NCBI RefSeq assembly: GCF_001015195.1
Contig: NZ_LDES01000007.1
Span: 1 to 64,000 of the forward strand
Reading direction: 5' to 3'
From: Sphingomonas sp. Y57
GTDB taxonomy: Bacteria > Pseudomonadota > Alphaproteobacteria > Sphingomonadales > Sphingomonadaceae
DNA: 64,000 bases
Below, piece after piece: positions 37,751 to 46,381 of the stretch (positions are counted from its first letter, which is position 1; each line of letters starts with the position of its first letter). A program made the position numbers and the translations under genes. The notes under the pieces are model-generated. The model was not told where the DNA came from. It did not search any database and was given only the letters and a program-made list of their open reading frames with translations.

Positions 37751-37810
37751 GCCCCGGATATGGCATCGGGGCGGATGCGGACGATATCATGGGCTGGAAC
37801 GGCTTGACAT

Positions 37811-37843
37811 CGATTGGAATCAATCGCCCGCGCGGGTTCCAAT
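37811..37843. promoter_or_regulatory. Nested dyad in the divergent acetamidase/FAH region
   Basis: Within the 182-base gap (37751-37932) lie a palindrome CGATTG-GAAT-CAATCG (37811-37826), a perfect CCCGCGCGGG (37827-37836) and a wider inverted pair ATTGGAA...TTCCAAT (37813-37843). TTGACA stands directly before, at 37804-37809. This is a good candidate for an operator controlling both divergent units; the regulator could be the AraC protein at 41.9 kb. Confidence 0.5.
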
Positions 37844-37932
37844 ATTGCGCATATGTGCCAGTGGTTTCGCGGCGATGTTACTCGTCCGGCGTTTTTTGAG
37901 GAACAAGGGTGCTCCACGGCAGGAGACCCTTT

Positions 37933-38817
37933 ATGAAACTGGCGAGATTTGAGCGGGACGGCCAGATCCGGACCGGCATCGTGACGGAAAGCGGCATCAT
38001 CGATCTCGCCAGCGCGAATGCCCCGGTCCAGCATCTGGACGACATCATCACGGGCGGGACTGCGGCACTCGACCAGTTGGCTGATATTGCCGCGAAGGCG
38101 ATCCCGGATGTCGACCTAACGACCGTGAACCTGCGCGCGCCGGTGAACCCGAGAAAGTTCCTGGCCATCGGCATGAACTATCGCGCGCACGCGGAGGAAG
38201 CGGAAAAGCTCGGATATGCCGCCCCCGCCCGCCAGCTTTGGTTCAACAAGCAGACGAGCGCGATCGCAGGACCGTTCGATCCGATAGAACCCGGCGTTTC
38301 GGAACAGCTCGACTATGAAGTCGAACTCGGCGTCGTTATCGGCGCCCGGAGCAAATATGTTCCGGCCGAAGAGGCGCTTTCGACGATCTTCGGCTATGTC
38401 GTGCTGAACGACGTCTCGGCGCGCGACTGGCAGGCGCATTCGCCCACTTTCACGATCGGCAAGTCATTCGACACCCATGGTCCGGTGGGCCCCTGGATCG
38501 TCACCGCGGACGAGATTCCCGACCCCCAGAATCTGGGTTTGCGCTGTCTCGTCAACGGCACGGTGCGGCAATCGAGCAATACCAGCCGCATGATCCACTC
38601 GATCGCGGACCAGATCGCCTATCTCTCCAGCGCGTTCACGCTGGAGCCTGGCGATCTTATCGCGACGGGTACGCCCGAAGGTGTGGGCCTAGCGCTCGAT
38701 CCCCCGTGTTTCCTCGAGCCGGGCGATCGCGTGCGCTGCGAGATCGATCGGATAGGGGCGATAGAGAATATCGTCGCGCAACCAGCATTCCCGCCGGTTG
38801 CGGCGGGACGGCGCTGA
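37933..38817 (+). CDS. Fumarylacetoacetate hydrolase family protein
   Basis: The 294-residue protein has the FAH-family core. Visible segments are NPRKFLAIGMNYRAHAEE, the metal-binding glutamates and aspartate around LDYEVELGVVIGARS and VLNDVSARDWQ, KSFDTHGPVGPWIVT, and the C-terminal LEPGDLIATGTPEGVGLALDPP. Members cleave or isomerise 3-oxo or hydroxy acids in aromatic catabolism. The exact substrate is not decided. ATG 37933 has an aggaga site 6 bases before it and is chosen over a GTG at 37909. It starts the plus-strand unit with the SnoaL-like gene. Confidence 0.92.
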   Translation: MKLARFERDGQIRTGIVTESGIIDLASANAPVQHLDDIITGGTAALDQLADIAAKAIPDVDLTTVNLRAPVNPRKFLAIGMNYRAHAEEAEKLGYAAPARQLWFNKQTSAIAGPFDPIEPGVSEQLDYEVELGVVIGARSKYVPAEEALSTIFGYVVLNDVSARDWQAHSPTFTIGKSFDTHGPVGPWIVTADEIPDPQNLGLRCLVNGTVRQSSNTSRMIHSIADQIAYLSSAFTLEPGDLIATGTPEGVGLALDPPCFLEPGDRVRCEIDRIGAIENIVAQPAFPPVAAGRR

Positions 38818-38819
38818 TC

Positions 38820-39311
38820 ATGGACGGTCAGGCAATCGAAATGCGGCTGCTGCGCGTCGAGGCGCGGCAGGCCATCGAAGCGGTCGTCAACCGTCTCCGT
38901 CGTTCCTCCGACCAGGGTAACGATCCGGCGATCAGCCGGGATCTCCTTGCACCCGGCGCACGATGGCGCGTGCGCGGCGCCGACGGCCTGCTGGATGGGG
39001 AACTGCTTGTCGAAGGGCGCGACAATATCCTTGCCGCCGCCAGTCAGATCGCACGGGACACGATCCTGCAATCGCTCCACTTCACCGGGCCCGTGGAAAT
39101 CGATCTGGATGACGATGGGCTGCATGCTGCCTGCCGCTGGTATCTCTGGGAGCTGCTTCAGGCGAGACGGCCGCAGGGGGTGCAGGTCGAGATTCTGGGC
39201 GGCTGGTACGACGCGCAGATGGGCATGCATTCTGGCCGCTGGCTGATCGAGGATATCGTGCTCAACATCCGTATCCAGGGCCCCGCGGCTCCGGGATGGA
39301 TCTTCTCATGA
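38820..39311 (+). CDS. SnoaL/NTF2-like protein
   Basis: The 163-residue protein contains the NTF2-like fold pattern: an N-terminal helix (ARQAIEAVVNRLRR), a central cavity strand set and a C-terminal strand pair (GWYDAQMGMHSGRWLIEDIVLNIR). It has no catalytic motif that can be assigned. The start is two bases after the FAH stop, so it is co-translated. Related proteins often act as small cyclases, isomerases or dehydratases in catabolic clusters. Confidence 0.75.
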   Translation: MDGQAIEMRLLRVEARQAIEAVVNRLRRSSDQGNDPAISRDLLAPGARWRVRGADGLLDGELLVEGRDNILAAASQIARDTILQSLHFTGPVEIDLDDDGLHAACRWYLWELLQARRPQGVQVEILGGWYDAQMGMHSGRWLIEDIVLNIRIQGPAAPGWIFS

Positions 39312-39472
39312 AGCGAAACGCCCCGTTTGCCGCGCGCCGGGAAACGACGCGCTCTCATCTCGCTGCGGTTGCTTTCCATATCCGGCTATCCGCGAGGCAC
39401 ATCTGATAGAGCCGCGCACGGCAGAACCGCTACATTTGTCAAAATTACAGCAAAAATCACTGTGGAGGATAC
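39312..39472. other. Gap before the TonB receptor
   Basis: This 161-base gap holds no gene. It is AT-richer just before the receptor (39431-39460: ctacatttgtcaaaattaca and following). The receptor's ribosome site is tggagg at about 39462-39467. No promoter is clear. Confidence 0.35.
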
Positions 39473-41794
39473 ATGCCCCGTTCCATCAGATCGGCCACGA
39501 CCCTTGGATTGATCGCAGCGCCGGCTCTCGGCCTGGCGGCGCCGGCGGCGGCGCAAGAGGCGGCTGACGCCGCGATCGGCGGCGACATCGTGGTGACCGC
39601 ACAGAAACGCGCGGAACGCATCAGCGACGTTCCCATGTCGATCACCGCAGTCTCCGGAAACGACCTAGCGAAGCTGGGCATCTCCAGCCCCGAGCAGCTG
39701 ACCAAGCTGGTGCCCGGCCTGACATTCCAGGTCAGCGACTATGGGCCGCCCGTCTTCACCATCAGAGGCATCGGCTATCTCGATCTGTCCATCGGCGCGG
39801 GTCCGGCCGTCACTGCCTATGTCGACGAAGTGCCGCTGCCCTTCTCGCTGATGACCCGCGGCGCGACGCTGGACCTGGAACGTGTCGAGGTACTGAAGGG
39901 ACCGCAGGGAACATTGTTCGGTCAGAACTCGACGGGCGGCGCGATAAACTATGTCGCCGCGAAGCCGACGTCCGATTTCTCCGCGGGCGCCGAACTCTCC
40001 TACGGGCGCTTCCAGTCGGTCGAGGTCGAGGGCTTCGTCAGCGGCCCGCTGACCCCCACGCTGGGAGCCCGGGTGGCAGTGCGGCATGAAAGCGCCAACG
40101 GTTGGCAGAGGAGCCTCTCCCGCCCCGCTGACCGTCTGGGCCGCCGCCAGTTCAACAGCGGACGGATCCTTCTGGACTGGAAACCATCCAGCGACCTCAA
40201 ATTCACGCTGGGTATAAGCGGCTGGGAAGACGGATCGGAGAGCACCGCGGTGCAGTTCCGCGAATTCCTGCCCAAAACGCCGCCAAATGCACTCAATCAG
40301 TTCGTATATGACGCTTTGCAGAACTACAATCTCGTGCCGACCAACAATCGGGATGCCGACTGGGATGCTGATCGCGATTATTCAGGCAAGAACCGTTTTC
40401 ACCAGCTGTTCCTACGGGGCGAATTGAACCTGAGCGATACGACGACACTCACGTCGATCAGCTCCTATTCCAAATTCACCATCGATCGCCTGGCGGACCG
40501 TGATGGAACCGACTTCAAGAATCTGGACGTCAACACGACCGGAAAACTCGAGTCCACGTTTCAGGAACTTCGCCTTTCCGGAAGGCTGGGCGATCTCGGA
40601 TGGATGATCGGCGGCAATTATCAGCGCGATATCGCCTATGAGCGCGACATCGACACGTTCAACGCCGACAATACGAACGTCGGGCCGTTCTATTTCAATT
40701 CGGGCCTGTTCCTCAGCAGCCAGAAGGTACGCACCCTGTCCGTTTTCGGGGCCGTGGACTACAAGTTGAGCGACACGATCACGCTGCAGGCGTCATCGCG
40801 CTACTCCGATCAGAATCGTCGCTTCAACGGATGTTTCGGCGACAGCGGAGACGGCACATCCGCCGCCGCTCTCAATTTCCTGTCGCTGGCCCTTGGCGGC
40901 AGCGGCGGCGCCGGGCCGGGCGAATGCGCGACGATCGATTCCGTCACCTTCCAACCCGGCCCCGTAACGTCGCGGCTGGATGAGGATAACCTGTCCTGGC
41001 GCCTCGGAATCGACTGGAAACCGAATACGGACACGATGCTATACGCCAATGTTTCCAAGGGATATAAGTTCGGCGGCTATTCGATACCGACGGCCGCTCT
41101 CAGCAGCCAGTTCAATCCCGCGACGCAGGAATCGCTGCTCAGTTACGAAGTGGGCTTCAAGAAGTCGCTCGCCAATCGGCGGCTTATCATAAACGGCGCC
41201 GCCTTTTATTATGACTATAAGGACAAGCAGCTTATCGGCACGGTGCTCAATCCTATTTTCGGCGGAATCACGCAGCTGGTCAACATCCCCAAGTCGCGGG
41301 TGATCGGCGCCGAAGTCGAAATCACGGTGCGCCCGGTGAAAGGCCTCCGCGTGATGACCGGCCTGACCTACATCCATTCCAAGGTGCAGGCCAACCCGAC
41401 GCCGCCCGCGGAACCGCGCGATGTCTTCGGCGGCCTCACGAGCTTCATCGGCGAAAGCTTTCCCAATACACCACGATGGCAGTCCGTCACCGATGCCGAA
41501 TATGCACATGCGCTGGGTTCCAGAAGGGTCTTCGTCGGTGCCACCTATTCCTATCGCAGCGGGGCCTATGCGGCATTCGGTCAGGATCTCCCCCAGATCA
41601 GGATCGCCGGATACGGCCTGCTCGATCTCCGCGCCGGAATGGAGTCCGAGGACGGACGCTGGCGTTTCCAGATATGGGGTCGCAATGTCGGCAACACCTA
41701 CTACTGGACCAATGTCGCCAAGATCATCAGCACAGTGACCCGTACACCGGGAAATCCGGCCACTTACGGCGCCACGCTCAAATTCCGGTACTGA
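39473..41794 (+). CDS. TonB-dependent outer-membrane receptor
   Basis: The 773-residue protein has a signal peptide, a TonB box-like segment (DIVVTAQKRAERISDVP) and a plug domain with VPGLTFQVSDYGPPVFTIRGIGYLD and LERVEVLKGPQGTLFGQNSTGGAINYV. The beta-barrel extends to the terminal aromatic TLKFRY. The family in sphingomonads takes up aromatic or polymer-derived substrates and siderophores. Here, next to Rieske, FAH and aldolase genes, uptake of the substrate of this cluster is likely (inference). Confidence 0.93.
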   Translation: MPRSIRSATTLGLIAAPALGLAAPAAAQEAADAAIGGDIVVTAQKRAERISDVPMSITAVSGNDLAKLGISSPEQLTKLVPGLTFQVSDYGPPVFTIRGIGYLDLSIGAGPAVTAYVDEVPLPFSLMTRGATLDLERVEVLKGPQGTLFGQNSTGGAINYVAAKPTSDFSAGAELSYGRFQSVEVEGFVSGPLTPTLGARVAVRHESANGWQRSLSRPADRLGRRQFNSGRILLDWKPSSDLKFTLGISGWEDGSESTAVQFREFLPKTPPNALNQFVYDALQNYNLVPTNNRDADWDADRDYSGKNRFHQLFLRGELNLSDTTTLTSISSYSKFTIDRLADRDGTDFKNLDVNTTGKLESTFQELRLSGRLGDLGWMIGGNYQRDIAYERDIDTFNADNTNVGPFYFNSGLFLSSQKVRTLSVFGAVDYKLSDTITLQASSRYSDQNRRFNGCFGDSGDGTSAAALNFLSLALGGSGGAGPGECATIDSVTFQPGPVTSRLDEDNLSWRLGIDWKPNTDTMLYANVSKGYKFGGYSIPTAALSSQFNPATQESLLSYEVGFKKSLANRRLIINGAAFYYDYKDKQLIGTVLNPIFGGITQLVNIPKSRVIGAEVEITVRPVKGLRVMTGLTYIHSKVQANPTPPAEPRDVFGGLTSFIGESFPNTPRWQSVTDAEYAHALGSRRVFVGATYSYRSGAYAAFGQDLPQIRIAGYGLLDLRAGMESEDGRWRFQIWGRNVGNTYYWTNVAKIISTVTRTPGNPATYGATLKFRY

Positions 41795-41877
41795 CCGGCA
41801 TAACGCTTGCCAAAGAACCAGAGGTAAGTCTCATATAAATCAGGGACAGGCAGATCGTCGATCGGGAGGCAGCCGCC

Positions 41878-42909
41878 GTGGATATCCTTACTCCGACCCA
41901 TTCCCCGGTTTCTTGTCAATCCTATACGCCAGACTGGATGCCCCTCCGTAAATATCAGGCTACCCGGGGACGCGTTACGGGCGAGGCGCTGGAACATTTC
42001 AGCCAAACCCTCGCGCCGTATCGCGCCCTGAATGTTTCGCGACCGCCTCAACTCGGATTCCTGCATCACCGCGCCCGTCTGGGCGGGATGCACTTCAATT
42101 CGATATGGTACGAAACCGGGCATCGCATGCATGCCATGCTTCCCGAAGGCACGTTCTATATCGTCTATGTTCTGGGCGGGAGTGCCACCTATCTCGCAAA
42201 CGGCGAGGTGCTTGTCGCAAGGCAGGGCACCATCGTTGTCCACAATCCGGACTGCCAGCTCGAATGCGAGATGAGCGACGATTTCCGGCAGATCGTGATC
42301 CAGCTCGACGCCGACCGCCTGATCGAGATTTTTCAGAACGAGTTGGGCGGCGCGCCGGTCAGCAAGCTCCGCTTCGATAGCTGCCAACTATCGGCGGACG
42401 GAGCGGGGGCATCGCTCGCCCGCTTCATCCTGCTCTGCTGCGAGGAACTGGACGCGCAGGCCTACGGCTTACAGTCCCGGGTGATCGAACGGCACTACAT
42501 GCAGATGCTGGCTCTGCTGCTGCTCGAGATCTTTCCCCACAGCCACTCGTCCCTGCTGGCCGAGCCGCTGGCGACGGTGACCCCTTATTATGTCCGCAGG
42601 GCGGAGGAATTCATCCGCAAAAACTATATGGAATCGATCGCGCTGGAAGATATTGCGGAAGCGGCAGGCGTCAGCGCACGGTCGCTTCACAACGGTTTCC
42701 GTCAGTTCCGCAATCTCAGCCCGATGACTTTTCTGAAAATGATCCGCCTCGAATATGCCCGTCGGGAACTGGCTACCGCGGCACGGCGCGGGCTTTCCGT
42801 GACGGGCGTCGCGTTGAACAACGGCTTCAACCATATGAGCAAGTTCGGCGCGGATTATCGCCAGCGCTATGGCGAACTCCCATCCGAGACGTGGCGCCGC
42901 CACCGTTAA
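41878..42909 (+). CDS. AraC-family transcriptional regulator
   Basis: The 343-residue protein has an N-terminal AraC-ligand-binding region (cupin-like; GMHFNSIWYETGHRMHAML) and a C-terminal double HTH: SIALEDIAEAAGVSARSLHNGFRQF and SVTGVALNNGFNHMSKFGADYRQRYGELPS (about residues 250-340). It starts with GTG 41878, preceded by a ggaggc site. It is the only regulator within the island and probably controls the flanking catabolic genes. Confidence 0.92.
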   Translation: MDILTPTHSPVSCQSYTPDWMPLRKYQATRGRVTGEALEHFSQTLAPYRALNVSRPPQLGFLHHRARLGGMHFNSIWYETGHRMHAMLPEGTFYIVYVLGGSATYLANGEVLVARQGTIVVHNPDCQLECEMSDDFRQIVIQLDADRLIEIFQNELGGAPVSKLRFDSCQLSADGAGASLARFILLCCEELDAQAYGLQSRVIERHYMQMLALLLLEIFPHSHSSLLAEPLATVTPYYVRRAEEFIRKNYMESIALEDIAEAAGVSARSLHNGFRQFRNLSPMTFLKMIRLEYARRELATAARRGLSVTGVALNNGFNHMSKFGADYRQRYGELPSETWRRHR

Positions 42910-42937
42910 CCCCCGGTCTCATCCGAAAGCGCACAAG

Positions 42938-43717
42938 ATGGCGAACAAGTTCAAGCAGGCCCTTCATGCGGGCATGCGCCAGATCGGCTTGTGGCAATCG
43001 CTGGCCAGTCCCTACACGACGGAGATCTGCGCCGGCGCGGGATATGACTGGCTGCTGATCGACGGCGAACACGGGCCGAACGACCTGCGCTCGATCCTCG
43101 CCCAATTGCAGATCCTGCGGCCCGGCGGTCCCGAACCGGTGGTGCGTCCGGCGTCGGACGATCCCGCAGGGATCAAGCAGCTTCTGGACATAGGCGCACG
43201 CAATCTTCTCGTTCCGATGGTCCATAGCGCGGATCAGGCCCGCGCGCTGGTGGCCGCGACGCGATATCCTCCAGCCGGAATCAGAGGGGTTGCCGCGTCA
43301 GTCACGCGCGCGAGCCGATGGAACCGGCACCAAAGCTATTTCCAGGCCGCCGATGACATGATCTGTCTCCTGGCGCAGGTTGAAAGCCGCGCCGGGCTCG
43401 CCGCCTTGCGCGGCATTTGCGCGGTGGACGGCGTGGACGGCGTGTTCATCGGCCCGGCCGACCTTGCCGCCGACCTCGGATATTCGGGAAATCCGTCGCA
43501 TCCCAAGATGGCCGCCATCATCGAACAGGCGATCCGCGATATCCGCGACAGTGGCAAGGCGGCCGGCATTATCGTTACCGATGCGGAGCTGGGTCACCAT
43601 TATCTCGATATCGGCGTGACGTTTCTCGCCGTGGGCGTGGATGTCCTCTTGCTCGCGCGCGCGTCCGAAGACCTCGCCGCCCAGTACGGACGGACGCGCC
43701 CCGAAGAGGCGCACTGA
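42938..43717 (+). CDS. HpcH/HpaI aldolase family protein
   Basis: The 259-residue protein has the HpcH/HpaI aldolase features: GLWQSLASPYTTEICAGAGYDWLLIDGEHGP with the catalytic His, VESRAGLAALRGI with the metal-ligand Glu, and GPADLAADLG with the metal-ligand Asp. It cleaves 4-hydroxy-2-oxo acids to pyruvate and an aldehyde, a typical last step of meta-cleavage or sugar-acid pathways. It is 28 bases downstream of the AraC stop. The stop is immediately followed by the remnant of a MocR 3' end. Confidence 0.93.
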   Translation: MANKFKQALHAGMRQIGLWQSLASPYTTEICAGAGYDWLLIDGEHGPNDLRSILAQLQILRPGGPEPVVRPASDDPAGIKQLLDIGARNLLVPMVHSADQARALVAATRYPPAGIRGVAASVTRASRWNRHQSYFQAADDMICLLAQVESRAGLAALRGICAVDGVDGVFIGPADLAADLGYSGNPSHPKMAAIIEQAIRDIRDSGKAAGIIVTDAELGHHYLDIGVTFLAVGVDVLLLARASEDLAAQYGRTRPEEAH

Positions 43718-43783
43718 CGCGGACCTTCGCCAGATCCTGCGAGCGGCTCTGCGAGATGATGTGGCGGGTAGGCGCCCGATGAT
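43718..43783 (+). pseudogene. Remnant 3' end of a MocR-family gene
   Basis: This piece begins one base after the aldolase stop and reads in one frame RTFARSCERLCEMMWRVGAR, followed by a stop. It matches the last residues of the intact MocR gene (RNLPRSCERLFEMIWRVGVQ) and about 80 percent of its bases from 34799. No upstream part of a MocR gene remains. The reading frame is conserved, so it is a true gene end and not random similarity. Confidence 0.75.
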
Positions 43784-43817
43784 CGACCAGACTCTTCGCC
43801 TCCCCTAAACGCTCGGC

Positions 43818-43855
43818 GGGAGGTTGGGACCCGCACTCACCGGTCCCAGCCTCCC
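43818..43855. terminator. Hairpin after the PfpI-family gene
   Basis: A 14-base stem with one G-T pair (gggaggttgggacc / ggtcccagcctccc) and a 10-base loop lies about 23 bases from the PfpI stop. It lacks a T tract, so a terminator role is tentative. Confidence 0.45.
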
Positions 43856-43877
43856 TATCGCCGGACGTAGCGCCGCC

Positions 43878-44573
43878 TCAGCGCAGCGCCGCCAGTACCG
43901 CGTCGGCCAGAGGTGCGCTCGAAGCCGGGTTCTGGCCGGTCAGCAGATTACCGTCCCTCACCACATAAGCGCCCCAGTTCGGTCCTTTCTCGTAGCGTGC
44001 TCCGGATTTGCGCAACGTATCGGCGAGCAACCACGGCGCATTGTCGGCGGTACCGAGCTCGATCTCCTCCTCATCGCTGAAGGAGGTCATCGCCCGGCCC
44101 TTGAACAACCAGTCGCCATCCGGATCGCGGGCCGCGAGCAGGGCCGCCTGGCCGTGGCACACGGGTGCGATGAGGATGCCGGCACGATCGGCCTCCGCCA
44201 GGATGCGGCCCATGTCCATATCCTTGTAAAGATCCTCGACAGGCCCATGTCCGCCGGGAATGACGATCGCGTCATAGCGCCGCCCGTCTATGTCGGCGAG
44301 CACCAGCGGGTGAGCCAGGCGCTCGGCGATCGCGTCGAGATAGCGGCGGAAGTGGTCGACATTCTCCTGCCCGACGACGGCGGGACTCATGCTGTGCGGG
44401 TCGATCGTCGGCGCCACGCCGCCCGGCGTGGCAATGTCGACGGTGCAGCCTTCGCCGGCGAATTTTTCGTCCATGACGACGAACTCTTCGGCCCACACGC
44501 CGCTTTCATATTTTGAGCCGTCGGCGCGAGTCCAGGTATCCGCCGCGGACAGGACGATCAGAATCTTGGTCAT
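43878..44573 (-). CDS. DJ-1/PfpI-family protein (type 1 glutamine amidotransferase-like)
   Basis: The 231-residue protein has YDAIVIPGGHGPVEDLYKD and the nucleophile elbow LIAPVCHGQAALLAA, in which the Cys in CHG is the conserved active residue of DJ-1/PfpI and HchA-like proteins. Members act as chaperones, glyoxalases or amidases. The start ATG 44573 (MTKILIVLSA) is where family similarity begins. It is divergent from a LysR regulator and is its likely target. Confidence 0.88.
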   Translation of the reverse strand: MTKILIVLSAADTWTRADGSKYESGVWAEEFVVMDEKFAGEGCTVDIATPGGVAPTIDPHSMSPAVVGQENVDHFRRYLDAIAERLAHPLVLADIDGRRYDAIVIPGGHGPVEDLYKDMDMGRILAEADRAGILIAPVCHGQAALLAARDPDGDWLFKGRAMTSFSDEEEIELGTADNAPWLLADTLRKSGARYEKGPNWGAYVVRDGNLLTGQNPASSAPLADAVLAALR

Positions 44574-44820
44574 TGCTCGTCTCCTTCTTGAATATGCGGC
44601 ATCGGGAGCCAGGCTCGCGATGACCATGGGATGCTGAAGATGATCGCGCGCCGTGGAGCGTGCAGCCGGCCGGCCACGCGCGCTCGCCGCGCGGGACCCA
44701 TCTCGTCTTCAAACTCGTTGATCGAGCAGCCCGCCATAACTGCGAGGCAGGTACCGTTTCGCGATACACCTTCGATATAGCTATCTCACTGCGGCTACAA
44801 AGACTTTGCATATCCGGCCA

Positions 44821-44839
44821 TCATGCCTGTAAGGCATGA
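44821..44839 (+). promoter_or_regulatory. LysR-type operator (T-N11-A palindrome)
   Basis: A perfect inverted repeat (tcatgcct-gta-aggcatga, 8-base arms) lies 3 bases before the LysR start codon and overlaps its ribosome site. It contains a T-N11-A core, the usual LysR box. Binding here would block translation or transcription of the regulator and could act on the divergent PfpI gene as well. Confidence 0.6.
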
Positions 44840-44842
44840 CTC

Positions 44843-45748
44843 ATGGAACTGCGCCACCTTCGCTATTTTGTCGCCGTGGCGGAAACGGGCAGCCTGACCG
44901 AGGCCGCGGAAAAGCGGCTCTTCACCTCGCAACCCTCCCTCAGTCGGCAGCTGCGGGACCTGGAGGTCGAGATTGGCGCCCAACTGCTGGTGCGCGGCCC
45001 GCGAGGCGTAACGCTGACCTCAGCGGGCCAGGCCTTTCTCGACCATGCCCGGCTTGCGCTTCTTCAGGCGGCGGAAGCCGTCGCCGCGGCCCGGCGCACG
45101 GCCCGGCCGGCCAAGACCAGTTTCGCGGTCGGATTCCTGACCGGCCAGGAAGTCGAGTGGCTTCGACACGTCACCCATCTGCTGCGCGACGAACTGCAGA
45201 CGATCGATTTCCGGGTAACCAGCGACTTCTCACCGGCCATCGCCGCTGCGGTCGAGCGCGGTGAGATCGATCTCGGCTTCTCGCGGATCGAGCCGCAGCC
45301 TAACGTTACCTACAAGGTCATCGCACATGAGCCGATCGTCGTCGTCTTGCCGCGCGAACACCCCCTCGCAATCAAGCGCGAGATCGATCCGCGCGAGATT
45401 GATCCGCAATCCTTCATCGGCTATGCGGATGCCCCTCACGTGCTGCGCGGTATCGTCGAGCGATATTTTAGCGAACGAGGCCTCGCTATGGCACCGACCC
45501 GCTTCCTCGACGGTTACGCGACCGGCATCTCGCTGGTTGCCTCCTCCAAGGGCGTTACCTTGCTGCCGGCCTATGTGGAGGCCTTGCTGCCAGCCTCGCT
45601 GGTCAGCCGCCCGCTCGCGGGCAACGGGCCGGTGATCGAGATCGCAGCCGGGTACCGTGCCGACAATCCATCACCAACCCTGGCGGTCTTCCTGCGCAAT
45701 ATCGACCGCCTCGCTGACGCGCGCGCCGCCGAGGCTGGCGGAGACTGA
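44843..45748 (+). CDS. LysR-family transcriptional regulator
   Basis: The 301-residue protein has an N-terminal winged HTH (MELRHLRYFVAVAETGSLTEAAEKRLFTSQPSLSRQLRDLE) typical of LysR proteins, and a periplasmic-binding-like effector domain with an inducer pocket region. The effector is unknown. It faces the PfpI gene across a 269-base gap and has a perfect palindrome at its own start. Confidence 0.93.
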   Translation: MELRHLRYFVAVAETGSLTEAAEKRLFTSQPSLSRQLRDLEVEIGAQLLVRGPRGVTLTSAGQAFLDHARLALLQAAEAVAAARRTARPAKTSFAVGFLTGQEVEWLRHVTHLLRDELQTIDFRVTSDFSPAIAAAVERGEIDLGFSRIEPQPNVTYKVIAHEPIVVVLPREHPLAIKREIDPREIDPQSFIGYADAPHVLRGIVERYFSERGLAMAPTRFLDGYATGISLVASSKGVTLLPAYVEALLPASLVSRPLAGNGPVIEIAAGYRADNPSPTLAVFLRNIDRLADARAAEAGGD

Positions 45749-46381
45749 GGGCGCGCGCCCATCATGGAGCGCGGGGAGATGAATGGCGCATCAGGCGGAG
45801 GCGTGAATCACCCGCGAATATCCTTCGCCGCCGTATCCCTCACTCCCACTCGATTGTTCGGATGATGAGTAAGCATCTGTAATCACTCATGAAAATTCCG
45901 AAAACCGATCAGAATGCCTCCAGCGTTACCGTCAAAAACCTACGCTTTTGATTTCAAACGACTTTTTCCTCGAAATTTTTTTCCATGGTATCGCCATCTA
46001 TCGGCACCCACCGGCGACTTTGACACCGCGAGGTCGGCTTTTGCCGATGCATCCCGGGGGATGGGTCGATACCGCCATCAGGCCGTAGCCTACATTGCGA
46101 CAGCGTGCGAGCGCTAGCTCGTGAAGGAGCAAACCGGGCGCCTGCTAGCGGCCGTCTCTCGATATTTTGGCAACTAAGACGGCTTTTCGCGCATCGTTGT
46201 GATAAAGCAGAGCACCGATTACACTGAAGGCTGCAACAATTACGCCATAGCGCGCACCGCGCCCCTTGCGTCGCAACGCTTTGCTTGCTACACGCATCGA
46301 ACGCGACGCTTGATGCAACGGACCGCTAGGATTACGCAATTGGACCACTTCTCGATCATTCAAGCTTTGTGCCGATCTGCG
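45749..46381. other. AT-rich gap upstream of the IetA-like gene
   Basis: About 630 bases with no convincing gene. The stretch 45880-46010 is clearly richer in A and T than neighbouring sequence (runs such as ctacgcttttgatttcaaac and aaatttttttccatgg), as is often seen for acquired loci. Near 46150-46182 there is an inverted pair gccgtct/agacggc. A 67-codon open frame at 45914-46117 has no supporting signals. Confidence 0.4.

Noticed and set aside
45914-46117. 67-codon frame in the AT-rich gap before the ATPase gene
   Set aside because: No ribosome site, no recognisable sequence and composition unlike a protein; kept only as part of the gap description.
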